DNA of 6,045 nucleotides from Micrococcaceae bacterium UBA6021 (GTDB taxonomy: Bacteria; Actinomycetota; Actinomycetes; Actinomycetales; Micrococcaceae): positions 1 through 6,045 of the forward strand of contig DIZT01000052.1 of the NCBI GenBank assembly GCA_002427975.1, given 5' to 3'. The first letter of the stretch is position 1. Every line of letters begins with the position of its first letter. Below are positions 1-5,161 of this stretch, piece by piece. The notes under the pieces were generated by a model, which was not told the DNA's origin, made no database searches, and worked only from the letters and a program-made list of their open reading frames with translations. The translations under genes were made by a program, and so were the position numbers.

Positions 1-19
1 AGATGTGTATAAGAGACAG
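1..19 (+). other. Tn5/Nextera mosaic-end adapter (sequencing artefact)
   Basis: The first 19 bases match exactly the transposon mosaic-end used in tagmentation libraries (AGATGTGTATAAGAGACAG). This is not genomic sequence. It marks a contig end where adapter was not trimmed, and the genomic sequence starts at base 20. Reading from its ATG gives the peptide MCIRDR, a well-known artefact at the start of database proteins. In the frame of the downstream penicillin-binding protein it contributes a false in-frame TAA at 10-12. Confidence 0.97.
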
Positions 20-1413
20 GCGCCTACGCTTCTCAAGCTCAGTACTTCTGCGACTACGTCCTCCACCAGATCCAGAACGACCCCGCCTATGGCGCGACAC
101 AGGAGGACCGGATCCAGAAGATCATGCGCGGCGGGCTGACCATCAAGACCACCCTGGACCCGCGCCTCCAAGGACCCGCCCAGGCCCAGGTCGACGCCAC
201 GACAGGGGTGAACCCGGACAAATGGGGTGCCTCCCTCGTGACGGTCCAGCCCGGCACAGGCAAGGTCCTCGCGATGGCGCAGAACTCGCGCACGCTCGCT
301 GGCCAGGGCGCCGGCTTCGTCTCGACCTACAACTTCAACGTCGACCGCGCGGACGCCAACGGCAACGACCTGGGCGGTGTGGGCGGCATGCAGCCCGGTT
401 CGACCATGAAGCCCGTGACCCTCGCGGCCTGGCTCGGCGAGGGCAAAACGACGAACCAGATTGTCGACGCGTCGAGGCGGCGTTACGGCGTCAACTACCC
501 GTGGAAGACGACATGCGGCCCCGTCCATGGCTGGTTCGACAGCACTCTTCCACCGTCAACGGACCTCCAGAACGACGAACCCAACTGGTACCGGCCCATG
601 ACCGTACGCGAGGGCATCTACCAGTCGATCAACACCGCGACGTTCGCGTCCCTCGCCGGCCTGAACGACTTCTGCGACGTCCAGCGGGCCGCCGACGCCA
701 TCGGCCTGCACCTGGGCGACGGGAACGATAAGAAGATCGACCTCTCGACCCTGGGCAATATCCTGGGCAGCCAGAACGTCGCCCCCCTGACGATGGCCAA
801 CGCCTTCGCAACATTCGCTGCGGACGGCACGTACTGCGCACCCATCTCGATCTCCGAGGTCGACGACGTCCAGGGCAAAAGAATCGGTGGGCAGACATCC
901 GCGTGCCAGCCGAACGCCCTGAAACCGGATGTCGCGAAGGCCACCACCAATGTCCTCCAGGACGTCCTCACCAAGGGCTCCGGCCTGCTCATCCCGCAGA
1001 AGCTCGGCGTCCCGGACGCGGCCAAGACCGGCACCAACCAGTACAACAACCAGACCTGGGTCCTCGGCTACACAAAAGGCCTGGCATCGGCGTCCTTCTT
1101 CGGAGACCCTTTCAACGGCGGTCCTTCGCGGCTCGGACGCGACATCACGGTCAACGGCAGATACTACCCCGTGGTGGACGGGGCCTACATCGCCGGACCA
1201 CAGTGGGCGCAGTACATGCAGCAGGTCGTCGGTCTCTACGACCACGGCGACTTCGACGCCCCGCCGCAGAACCTCATCGGCGGCTCCGCGCCACAGACCC
1301 GTAGCAGCAACCAGGCCGCCGGCGGGACGGGCCCGAGCCAGGTTCCGCAACTGACGGCGCCCCTGCCCTCGACAGCCCCGTCGAAGCCCGGCAACGGGAA
1401 CAGGAAGGGCTGA
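20..1413 (+). CDS. Class A penicillin-binding protein, C-terminal transpeptidase part (5' partial)
   Basis: This is the transpeptidase half of a bifunctional peptidoglycan synthase, which cross-links cell-wall stem peptides outside the membrane. About 463 residues are visible, read from the codon at 22. The start (AYASQAQYFCDYVLHQIQ) and GGLTIKTTLDPRLQ are typical of the junction between the glycosyltransferase and transpeptidase domains. The three penicillin-binding motifs are present in order: STMK with the acyl-accepting serine at 400-402 (visible residue 127), SIN at 625-633 (residue 202) and KTGT from 1024 (residue 335). From about residue 423 the tail is rich in Pro, Ser, Gly and Asn, as in actinobacterial PonA-type proteins, and it ends in TGA at 1411-1413. 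The membrane anchor and GT51 domain lie off the left edge. The truncation comes from the contig end, not from gene decay: the reading frame is open back to the adapter. A start at the ATG at 124 would be wrong because homologous sequence continues upstream of it. Confidence 0.95.
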
Positions 1414-1468
1414 TGCCCCTCATGACGGCAGGCCAGGTCGCGCCTCGGGCAGGCCGGCGAGGACCGCT

Positions 1469-1499
1469 GCCGGACTCACGGTACGTTCCGTGATCGGCA
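1469..1499 (+). terminator. GC-rich hairpin downstream of the PBP gene, possible terminator
   Basis: An inverted repeat starts about 55 bases after the PBP stop. The inner arms are TCACGG (1476-1481) and CCGTGA (1488-1493) around a six-base loop. The outer arms are TGCCG (1468-1472) and CGGCA (1495-1499), separated from the inner stem by a small internal loop. There is no T-run after it, so it lacks the second half of an intrinsic terminator, although actinobacterial terminators often lack one. It also overlaps the decayed coding stretch that starts near here. Confidence 0.3.
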
Positions 1500-1765
1500 A
1501 CTCAAACAAAGCCGGAACCTTCACCGACATCGGCAAAATGGTGCTGGGACGCCGTTGGCAAAAACATCGTGTGGTCGATTCCGAACTGAACCTCATCGAA
1601 CTTGGCCTAGCAAGCAACCTCCCCGACCGGCGGAAACATCTCCCTCACCACCACTGCCCATCACCGGCTTCGGCTGGTCACCGGAGGGCGCGTCCATCAA
1701 CACCGTGGCCATCAACCAGGTCCCGGCGACCGTGAAAGAACTTCTCACCCCCACACCGCCAGCAA

Positions 1766-1799
1766 CACAGCCGGCACCCCGCACAAAAGCGGGGCTGTG
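1766..1799 (+). terminator. Strong GC hairpin without T-run
   Basis: CCCCGC (1777-1782) and GCGGGG (1789-1794) form a perfect six-pair GC stem around the loop ACAAAA. It can be extended by CACAG (1766-1770) with CTGTG (1795-1799), leaving a six-base bulge on the left arm. No T-run follows on either strand. It lies at the end of the decayed stretch and could terminate transcription entering from the left, but this is inferred from structure alone. Confidence 0.35.
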
Positions 1800-1800
1800 A

Positions 1801-2093
1801 CGGGCTGCCTGCTGGGGCGGGTTCTAGCGACAGTGGCAACACCCCTGAATAATCGGGAGTTGCACCACCCGTTGAAATCACCATCGAAAAGTAGTCCATA
1901 AATAAAAAAATCTCCTCAACCGGGAGAACCGGCGTCGAGGGCCGGGGAATCGCTCCCAGCAGTCCCACACCCGTGCGCACCACGTCGACCTTCGGCAGGA
2001 TCAGCCTCTTGATTCGACTGCGCATCGGGAGGATCGTGAGCCGTGCGGCACGGCGGCGGCTGTGAATATGCGGTTTCCATAGCGGGAGGCACG
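1801..2093. other. Intergenic segment without a convincing gene
   Basis: About 290 bases lie between the decayed stretch and the stress-protein gene. The part 1840-1912 is markedly AT-rich against its surroundings. On the + strand TTGAAA (1872-1877) followed by CATAAA (1897-1902) is a weak promoter-like pair with an overlong 19-base spacer. GTGCGCAC at 1973-1980 is an 8-base palindrome. On the minus strand a frame opening with an ATG at 2025 has reasonable codon use for its first 30 or so codons. However, it has no ribosome binding site, and it runs through the hairpin and T-run at 1899-1927, so I do not call it a gene. Confidence 0.5.
1899..1927 (-). terminator. Intrinsic-type terminator reading on the minus strand
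   Basis: On the minus strand TCTCC, a seven-base loop and GGAGA are followed directly by TTTTTTTATTTA. The arms on the + strand are 1911-1915 and 1923-1927, and the T-run is the complement of 1899-1910. This is the classical hairpin plus T-run layout, although the stem has only five pairs. No clear minus-strand gene lies to its right, so it may stop antisense transcription or be left over from a lost gene. Confidence 0.4.
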
Positions 2094-2539
2094 GTGGCGG
2101 CAGGGGGGTATTCCGGATTGTTGTCGGGGTCGACGGGTCGGACTCATCGCTGGCAGCCCTGGAATGGGCACTTGACGAGGCGCGGCTCCGTTCAGGTCAG
2201 GTCCAGGTTGTCACGGTGTGGCATTACCCGATCATTGGTGACGCCGCCGGAAGGGCTGAGGACTATGAGGCGTTCGGAGAAACAGCCCGGGGTGTGCACG
2301 CCGACGCGCTGCGGCGCGCATCCGAAGCAGGAGTGCCGGCCACCGGTGAGGTGACGGAGGGGCATCCCGCGGACGTGCTCCTGAAGACAACGGTCGGGGC
2401 CGACCTTCTGGTGGTTGGATCGCGGGGCCACGGGGGCTTCGCCGGGCTGTTCCTGGGCTCGGTCTCCAGCCACGCGGTCCAGCATGCCCCGTGCCCGGTG
2501 CTGGTCTTGCGTGCCGGCGCGGAATCAGTTCAAGGCTGA
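2094..2539 (+). CDS. Universal stress protein (UspA family), start region frameshifted
   Basis: This is a cytoplasmic nucleotide-binding stress protein of the UspA fold. The body is read in the frame of 2108 to TGA 2537-2539, about 143 residues, the usual single-domain length. It opens with the first beta-strand and Asp loop RIVVGVDGSDSS, then a helix (ALEWALDEARLRSG) and strand VQVVTVW. Near the end is the ATP-binding signature G-2x-G-9x-G-S: the Gly of GSRG, the Gly of RGH nine residues before the last pair, then GS. It is followed by CPVLVLR.

The start is a problem. This frame is closed by TGA at 2063-2065 and has no ATG, GTG or TTG before the GTG at 2216, which would delete the first strand and the Asp loop. 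The GTG at 2094 has GGGAGG four bases upstream (2084-2089), but it lies in the next frame. One added G in the six-G run at 2103-2108 would join it to the body as MAAGGVFRIVVGVDGS. Otherwise a rare ATT start (2117) behind the G-run is possible. The family call is firm; the start is not. Confidence 0.82.
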
Positions 2540-2581
2540 GATCACGTGCCTGGGTTTGGGACTGTCTCATGGCCTCGTAGT

Positions 2582-2684
2582 CAGCCGACTCCTTAGCTAA
2601 GGCATCCCGGCTGGCGGACAGTTCGCCCCGGGTGAAGCGCCCCTGAACCAGCGTGTCGAACCGATTAGCACACCGACCCTATAA
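2582..2684 (+). pseudogene. Broken copy of the RQP-GGQF N-terminal tag
   Basis: From 2601 the frame reads GIPAGGQFAPGEAPLNQ and stops at TAA 2682-2684. GIPAGGQFAP matches the tag shared by the five genes downstream, at the nucleotide level too (CAGTTCGCCCC). The preceding Gln-Pro of the tag is found as CAGCCG at 2582-2587 in another frame. It is separated from GGCATC by 13 bases instead of the usual 3, and those bases contain most of the CCTTAGCTAAGG palindrome and a stop. After the tag the sequence diverges quickly: the conserved EP-x-hydrophobic-x-Leu is missing. There is no body domain, no leader element and no usable start. I read it as the remnant of a sixth tagged gene; a recombination scar is an alternative. 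Confidence 0.6.
2591..2602. repeat. 12-base perfect palindrome
   Basis: CCTTAGCTAAGG is perfectly self-complementary. It directly abuts a second, imperfect dyad, AGTC-agcc-GACT, at 2579-2590. Together they sit about 90 bases before the candidate -10 element of the tagged gene cluster and inside the broken tag copy. A dyad like this could be a repressor operator or a scar. Nothing else in the window repeats it. Confidence 0.5.
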
Positions 2685-2685
2685 A
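2656..2685 (+). promoter_or_regulatory. Candidate promoter of the tagged gene cluster
   Basis: TATAAA at 2680-2685 is a good -10 candidate inside a locally AT-rich stretch, about 50 bases before the first start codon. Upstream at an 18-base spacing is only a weak -35 match (TCGAAC, 2656-2661). It would give a leader of roughly 45 bases that includes the conserved GCCGCACACA element. No other gap in the cluster is long enough for an obvious promoter, which favours this as the entry point. Confidence 0.35.
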
Positions 2686-2717
2686 TTTCTTGGAATATCG
2701 TCGCCATAGAGTCCCCC

Positions 2718-2728
2718 AGCCGCACACA
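2718..2728 (+). promoter_or_regulatory. Conserved leader element AGCCGCACACA, copy 1
   Basis: AGCCGCACACA lies exactly 8 bases before the ATG at 2737. It is the first of four copies, all at the same distance from a tagged gene's start. Its last A is also the first base of an ATG at 2728 that could be mistaken for the start. The element is not complementary to the 16S rRNA tail. Confidence 0.75.
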
Positions 2729-2736
2729 TGCAGGAC

Positions 2737-3285
2737 ATGACCACTTCAGCAGTCCGCCAGCCGCAGGGTATCTCCGCCGGCGGCCAGTTCACCCCCACGT
2801 TCCGCTCGGAACCGCAGATCAGCCTGATCCCCAAAGCCACCGCTGACATCGCCGCTCGGGCCGCCGCGGAAACCCCCGTTCTGGCTCGCCGGAGGGTCTT
2901 CCTTCAAGCCCAGCTCGACATGGTCTTGCAGCAGCAGAGGTCACTTGCCTGCGCCGCCGCGGCACACCACGTCCTGGAGCGCCACCCCGATGCCGAAGTC
3001 CTGATCTTCGCAGTGAAGTGCGGCCAGCCATCCATGCTCGCCAACGTGCTGGACGGGGCAGGCCGCCGCCTGCCGGCCCGCCGGACCGGGGAGTGGGCAG
3101 ACGCCGTCGCGAACGAAATCCGCCACGAAGCCGCCGGCGCTCTGGCAGACCTGGACGGCGTGGAATCCACAGGAGCCACCCTGAAAGTCGACATCCGCAC
3201 GGTCGTGGCAGCCGTCGAACACCTGGTCAACGATGAGCCGCTGCAGGAGCCACAGCATGAAGTGCTTAGCCGAACGGTTGCCTAG
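2737..3285 (+). CDS. GGQF-tagged protein 1, unknown function
   Basis: I do not recognise this 182-residue protein. Residues 7-26 carry the shared tag (RQPQGISAGGQFTPTFRSEP), followed by QISL. It is the only copy with Ser instead of Pro in the GIP step. The body is a long amphipathic helix region (about 48-82, many Ala, Gln and Arg), then a strand (AEVLIFAV, 86-93), a probable turn and second strand (ANVLDGAG), and further helices to a charged C-terminus. This alpha/beta body shows no catalytic motif, signal peptide or membrane segment, so it should be cytoplasmic.

I chose the ATG at 2737 over the in-frame ATG at 2728 because only 2737 keeps the leader element at the same 8-base distance as the other copies and gives the MTTSAVRQP form matching MSTSTARQP and MTDTVARQP. 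It is the first intact gene of the cluster. Its TAG stop runs directly into the leader element of the next gene. Confidence 0.88.
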   Translation: MTTSAVRQPQGISAGGQFTPTFRSEPQISLIPKATADIAARAAAETPVLARRRVFLQAQLDMVLQQQRSLACAAAAHHVLERHPDAEVLIFAVKCGQPSMLANVLDGAGRRLPARRTGEWADAVANEIRHEAAGALADLDGVESTGATLKVDIRTVVAAVEHLVNDEPLQEPQHEVLSRTVA

Positions 3286-3294
3286 CCGCACACA
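3284..3294 (+). promoter_or_regulatory. Conserved leader element AGCCGCACACA, copy 2
   Basis: This copy is identical to copy 1 and lies 8 bases before the ATG at 3303. Its first two bases are the last two of the upstream TAG stop codon, so the element fills nearly the whole 17-base gap. That leaves no room for an ordinary promoter and favours a role at the RNA level. The bases after it (CAGGC) hold an AGG only two or three bases from the ATG, too close for a standard Shine-Dalgarno site. Confidence 0.78.
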
Positions 3295-3302
3295 AACCAG
3301 GC

Positions 3303-3935
3303 ATGAGCACATCCACAGCACGCCAGCCCAAGGGCGTCCCCGTCGGCGGCCAGTTCGCCGCCACCAGCCACTCCGAGCCGGGCATCGTCCTGACCGGCGG
3401 GCGCGCCGAATTCGTCAACGACACCCACCTGTACGAACGCGAACTGGCTGCCCTGGTCGGGGCCGGCGCGGTACTCGAGGAAAAGAAGCCCGCCTCGAAG
3501 ACGGAAGCCCGCCGGCTCCTGAAGAACGCCCGCGGCGAAACCGACGGCCGGATCCGCCTCGTGAAGCTGAACTACGAGAACGCACCCGACTCCGAGGTCG
3601 GGGAACGGGTCGACGTTGTCGGACCCAAGGACGGACGCCCCATCGTCATTGACGTCGTCTCGGGTCTGCCCCGCCTCAAGGTCATCTCCGGGACTGCGAT
3701 CATCCGGATGCGCTCCAATTGGGGCAACTCCATCGACGTCGGCCCCAGCGCCGAAGCAATCGTCATCGCCCCCGCGGACTCGAAGGTCACCGCCGAATGC
3801 GAGGAAGGCGGAAAGCTCACACTGGCTTGTCCTTCAGAGAAGAACCGGCTGCGGCCGTTCGGCAAGGGCGAGACCTTCTTGGCAACCGGCACGGACGCTG
3901 ACCGGAACCCGTACGAGCGACCCGTCTACGAGTAG
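3303..3935 (+). CDS. GGQF-tagged protein 2, beta-rich C-terminal half, unknown function
   Basis: This is a 210-residue protein of unknown function. The tag occupies residues 7-26 (RQPKGVPVGGQFAATSHSEP), followed by GIVL. Residues 35-90 look helical and charged (ELAALVGAGAVLEEKK, then KTEARRLLKNAR). From about residue 100 to 176 the sequence becomes short alternating strands with Gly, Asp or Asn turns roughly every 11-13 residues: IVIDVV, LKVIS, AIIRMRS, SIDVG, AIVIA, KVTAE and KLTLAC. This spacing suggests a small beta-solenoid or beta-roll. Cys at 166 and 176 could pair or bind metal, but there is no clear motif. No signal peptide or membrane helix is seen. It lies 17 bases after gene 1 and 39 before gene 3. 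The coding call is firm (start, codon use, tag, leader); the fold is inferred from pattern only. Confidence 0.9.
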   Translation: MSTSTARQPKGVPVGGQFAATSHSEPGIVLTGGRAEFVNDTHLYERELAALVGAGAVLEEKKPASKTEARRLLKNARGETDGRIRLVKLNYENAPDSEVGERVDVVGPKDGRPIVIDVVSGLPRLKVISGTAIIRMRSNWGNSIDVGPSAEAIVIAPADSKVTAECEEGGKLTLACPSEKNRLRPFGKGETFLATGTDADRNPYERPVYE

Positions 3936-3947
3936 GACTAGGCGCAC

Positions 3948-4031
3948 GGCGAACTGGCCGCACACAGAGATGGTATGACCGATACCGTTGCACGCCAGCC
4001 ACAGGGCATTCCTGTCGGCGGCCAGTTCGCC
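3948..4031 (+). promoter_or_regulatory. 14-pair long-range hairpin enclosing the start of tagged gene 3
   Basis: Bases 3948-3961 (GGCGAACTGGCCGC) are perfectly complementary to 4018-4031 (GCGGCCAGTTCGCC), the codons for the GGQFA core of the tag. In the mRNA this would form a 14-pair GC-rich stem with a 56-base loop containing the ATG at 3975. The left arm overlaps the first bases of the leader element. It could mask or present the start site. It may equally be an inverted scrap of tag-coding sequence in the gap. The other tagged genes show at most a 5-pair version. Confidence 0.45.
3956..3966 (+). promoter_or_regulatory. Conserved leader element GGCCGCACACA, copy 3
   Basis: The 10-base core GCCGCACACA is identical to the other copies and again ends 8 bases before the start codon at 3975. 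Only the base before the core differs (G instead of A). Here the following 8 bases are GAGATGGT instead of a CAGG-type spacer, so the core and the distance are conserved but the spacer sequence is not. Confidence 0.75.
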
Positions 4032-4706
4032 CCCACCTTCCACTCTGAACCAGGCTTCACCCTGAACGGCTCAGCCACCACTGTCTCCGTGCCCTTCCAA
4101 GGCAGCATCGACCTGAACGAATCCTCATTCGGCAGCCTGCCGCAGCTCCCGGCCAGTGTCGGAACCCCTGAGGTCACCTTTGACTTCGACATCGACGGCA
4201 AACTCGAAACCCACGTCAGCGTGGACGGCAGCACGATGTCGTTCTGGAACGACGACATGGCTGACGAGATCACGAACACCATCGAATCCGGCCACAGCGG
4301 CGAAGTCGAAGTCGCCCCCTGGTCCGCCATCGCCGAATACGAGGACTGGGAGCAGACCCGCACCTGGGCCGAATCGGTTCACGAGCGAATCCACGGTGCA
4401 ACCCTCGAGGTCCTGACCACCGCGGCATCCGATGGAGCCGCCCGCGTCTCCATCATTAATTTTGCCACCGGCCGCGGCGAGGCCGTCATCCAGCCAACTC
4501 CGGAGCAGGCTTCCGCCAAGCGTGCGGCTGCCGCCGTGGCCGTCGTCGAGGAAGGCCAGGGAAGTCAGGACACGATGCGCGACCTGTTCACCGATCTGCG
4601 CCACTACGCAGACGCCCGCGGCATCGATATTCAGAAAGCACTGGACGATTCCTCGGAGTACTACCGGCACGAGAAGACGAACCCTTCCTTCACGGGGGTC
4701 TCCTGA
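3975..4706 (+). CDS. GGQF-tagged protein 3, acidic, with C-terminal helical module
   Basis: This 243-residue protein has an unknown function. The tag is at residues 7-26 (RQPQGIPVGGQFAPTFHSEP), followed by GFTL. Residues 32-62 are Ser/Thr-rich and probably flexible. Residues 66-90 form strands (EVTFDFDIDG, THVSVDG, TMSFW), and 93-141 are acidic and mostly helical with several Trp. Residues 143-171 give a further pair of strands. The last part (about 200-234, DLFTDLRHYADARGIDIQKA and onward to YYRHEK) is a compact helical module. From memory it resembles small actinobacterial and phage proteins of the type DLxxDLxHxAxxxGIDFxxAL; their function is not known to me.

It starts 39 bases after gene 2, behind leader copy 3. 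Its TGA stop shares one base with the ATG of the next gene (TGATG), which implies translational coupling. No catalytic residues, signal peptide or membrane segment are evident. Confidence 0.9.
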   Translation: MTDTVARQPQGIPVGGQFAPTFHSEPGFTLNGSATTVSVPFQGSIDLNESSFGSLPQLPASVGTPEVTFDFDIDGKLETHVSVDGSTMSFWNDDMADEITNTIESGHSGEVEVAPWSAIAEYEDWEQTRTWAESVHERIHGATLEVLTTAASDGAARVSIINFATGRGEAVIQPTPEQASAKRAAAAVAVVEEGQGSQDTMRDLFTDLRHYADARGIDIQKALDDSSEYYRHEKTNPSFTGVS

Positions 4707-5134
4707 TGGAAGCCATCTTGCGCCAGCCAGCTGGCATCCCTGTCGGGGGCCAGTTCGCGCCTACTGCCCATGCCGAACCCGACGTCACCCTCACCGCTGA
4801 ACCTGAGCTGACCACACTGGGTGAATACCAGGTCCCCGCACCTGCACTCCGGGCCGCCCGCGAAGTGTGGGCCGCCGTGGAAAACGAACCGGGCTGGAGG
4901 CGCCACGAAGCCGCCGAAGCGTGGGCGAAAGAACGCGGCTACGAAGCCGACACCTGGGACAACTACCGGGAGGCCGGCCAGGCGCATGGCCACGGCGTCG
5001 TCCTAGTCAGCGAATTGGGTGCCGCCGTCACCCTCCGCGGCCAGGGCCGGCGGAACTTCTCCGTGGACCTCGACACCCTCGACACTGGTGACGACGACGG
5101 AGCCATCTCCCCCGTCACCTTCATTTACGTCTGA
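4706..5134 (+). CDS. GGQF-tagged protein 4, unknown function, coupled start
   Basis: This 142-residue protein is not recognised. The tag is at residues 6-25 (RQPAGIPVGGQFAPTAHAEP), followed by DVTL; the lead-in is one residue shorter than in the other copies. The body is helical at 45-93 (ALRAAREVWAAVENE, then EAAEAWAKERGYEAD), with Trp at 55, 64, 73 and 84. It then has a strand pair (GVVLVSEL, AAVTLRG), a basic turn (GQGRRN) and an acidic stretch (DLDTLDTGDDD, 121-131) before a short hydrophobic end.

It is the only tagged gene without the GCCGCACACA leader. Instead the ATG overlaps the preceding stop, and a G-run (GGGGG, 4694-4698) seven bases upstream can act as a ribosome binding site, so its translation probably depends on gene 3. 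Its function cannot be inferred beyond its membership of the tagged set. Confidence 0.88.
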   Translation: MEAILRQPAGIPVGGQFAPTAHAEPDVTLTAEPELTTLGEYQVPAPALRAAREVWAAVENEPGWRRHEAAEAWAKERGYEADTWDNYREAGQAHGHGVVLVSELGAAVTLRGQGRRNFSVDLDTLDTGDDDGAISPVTFIYV

Positions 5135-5161
5135 CCTACCACCAAGATCTGAAAGCCTGAG

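Larger units (their letters stand above)
1436..1800 (+). pseudogene. Decayed coding stretch, possible P-type ATPase remnant
   Basis: No intact gene fits here, but two segments in different frames look coding by codon use. The first, read in the frame of 1490, gives SVIGNSNKAGTFTDIGKMV. This resembles the P-type ATPase phosphorylation loop (SVICTDKTGTLTxNxMTV), with the catalytic Asp replaced and one extra residue. The second, in the frame of 1555 from about 1655 to the TGA at 1798-1800, gives ITGFGWSPEG followed by PATVKELL. In type II cation ATPases a (V/I)TGxGYxPEG segment follows the phosphorylation loop by a few dozen residues, and the order and spacing (about 44 codons) agree with that. 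Both matches are short and from memory, and the joining frameshift lies somewhere around 1600-1650. The flanking domains are absent, so even if the identification is right this is a non-functional fragment. It could instead be unrelated degenerate sequence. Confidence 0.3.

Noticed and set aside
3..731. Open + strand frame of 242 codons beginning MCIRDRR
   Set aside because: Its start lies in the adapter, and the rest is an out-of-frame, Arg/Pro-rich reading of the penicillin-binding protein gene.
556..1350. Long minus-strand open frame of 264 codons
   Set aside because: It lies fully antisense to the transpeptidase domain, whose catalytic motifs fix the + strand frame. Long antisense frames are expected in high-GC genes.
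1678..2025. Minus-strand open frame of 115 codons starting with an ATG at 2025
   Set aside because: The first part has fair codon use, but there is no ribosome binding site and the frame reads through a terminator-like hairpin and T-run. A small RNA or gene relic cannot be excluded.
2216..2539. Stress protein starting at the GTG at 2216
   Set aside because: This start would remove the first strand and Asp loop (RIVVGVDGS), which are clearly readable in the same frame upstream.
4125..4670. Minus-strand open frame of 181 codons
   Set aside because: It is antisense to tagged gene 3, which has a leader, a tag and a coupled downstream gene on the + strand.
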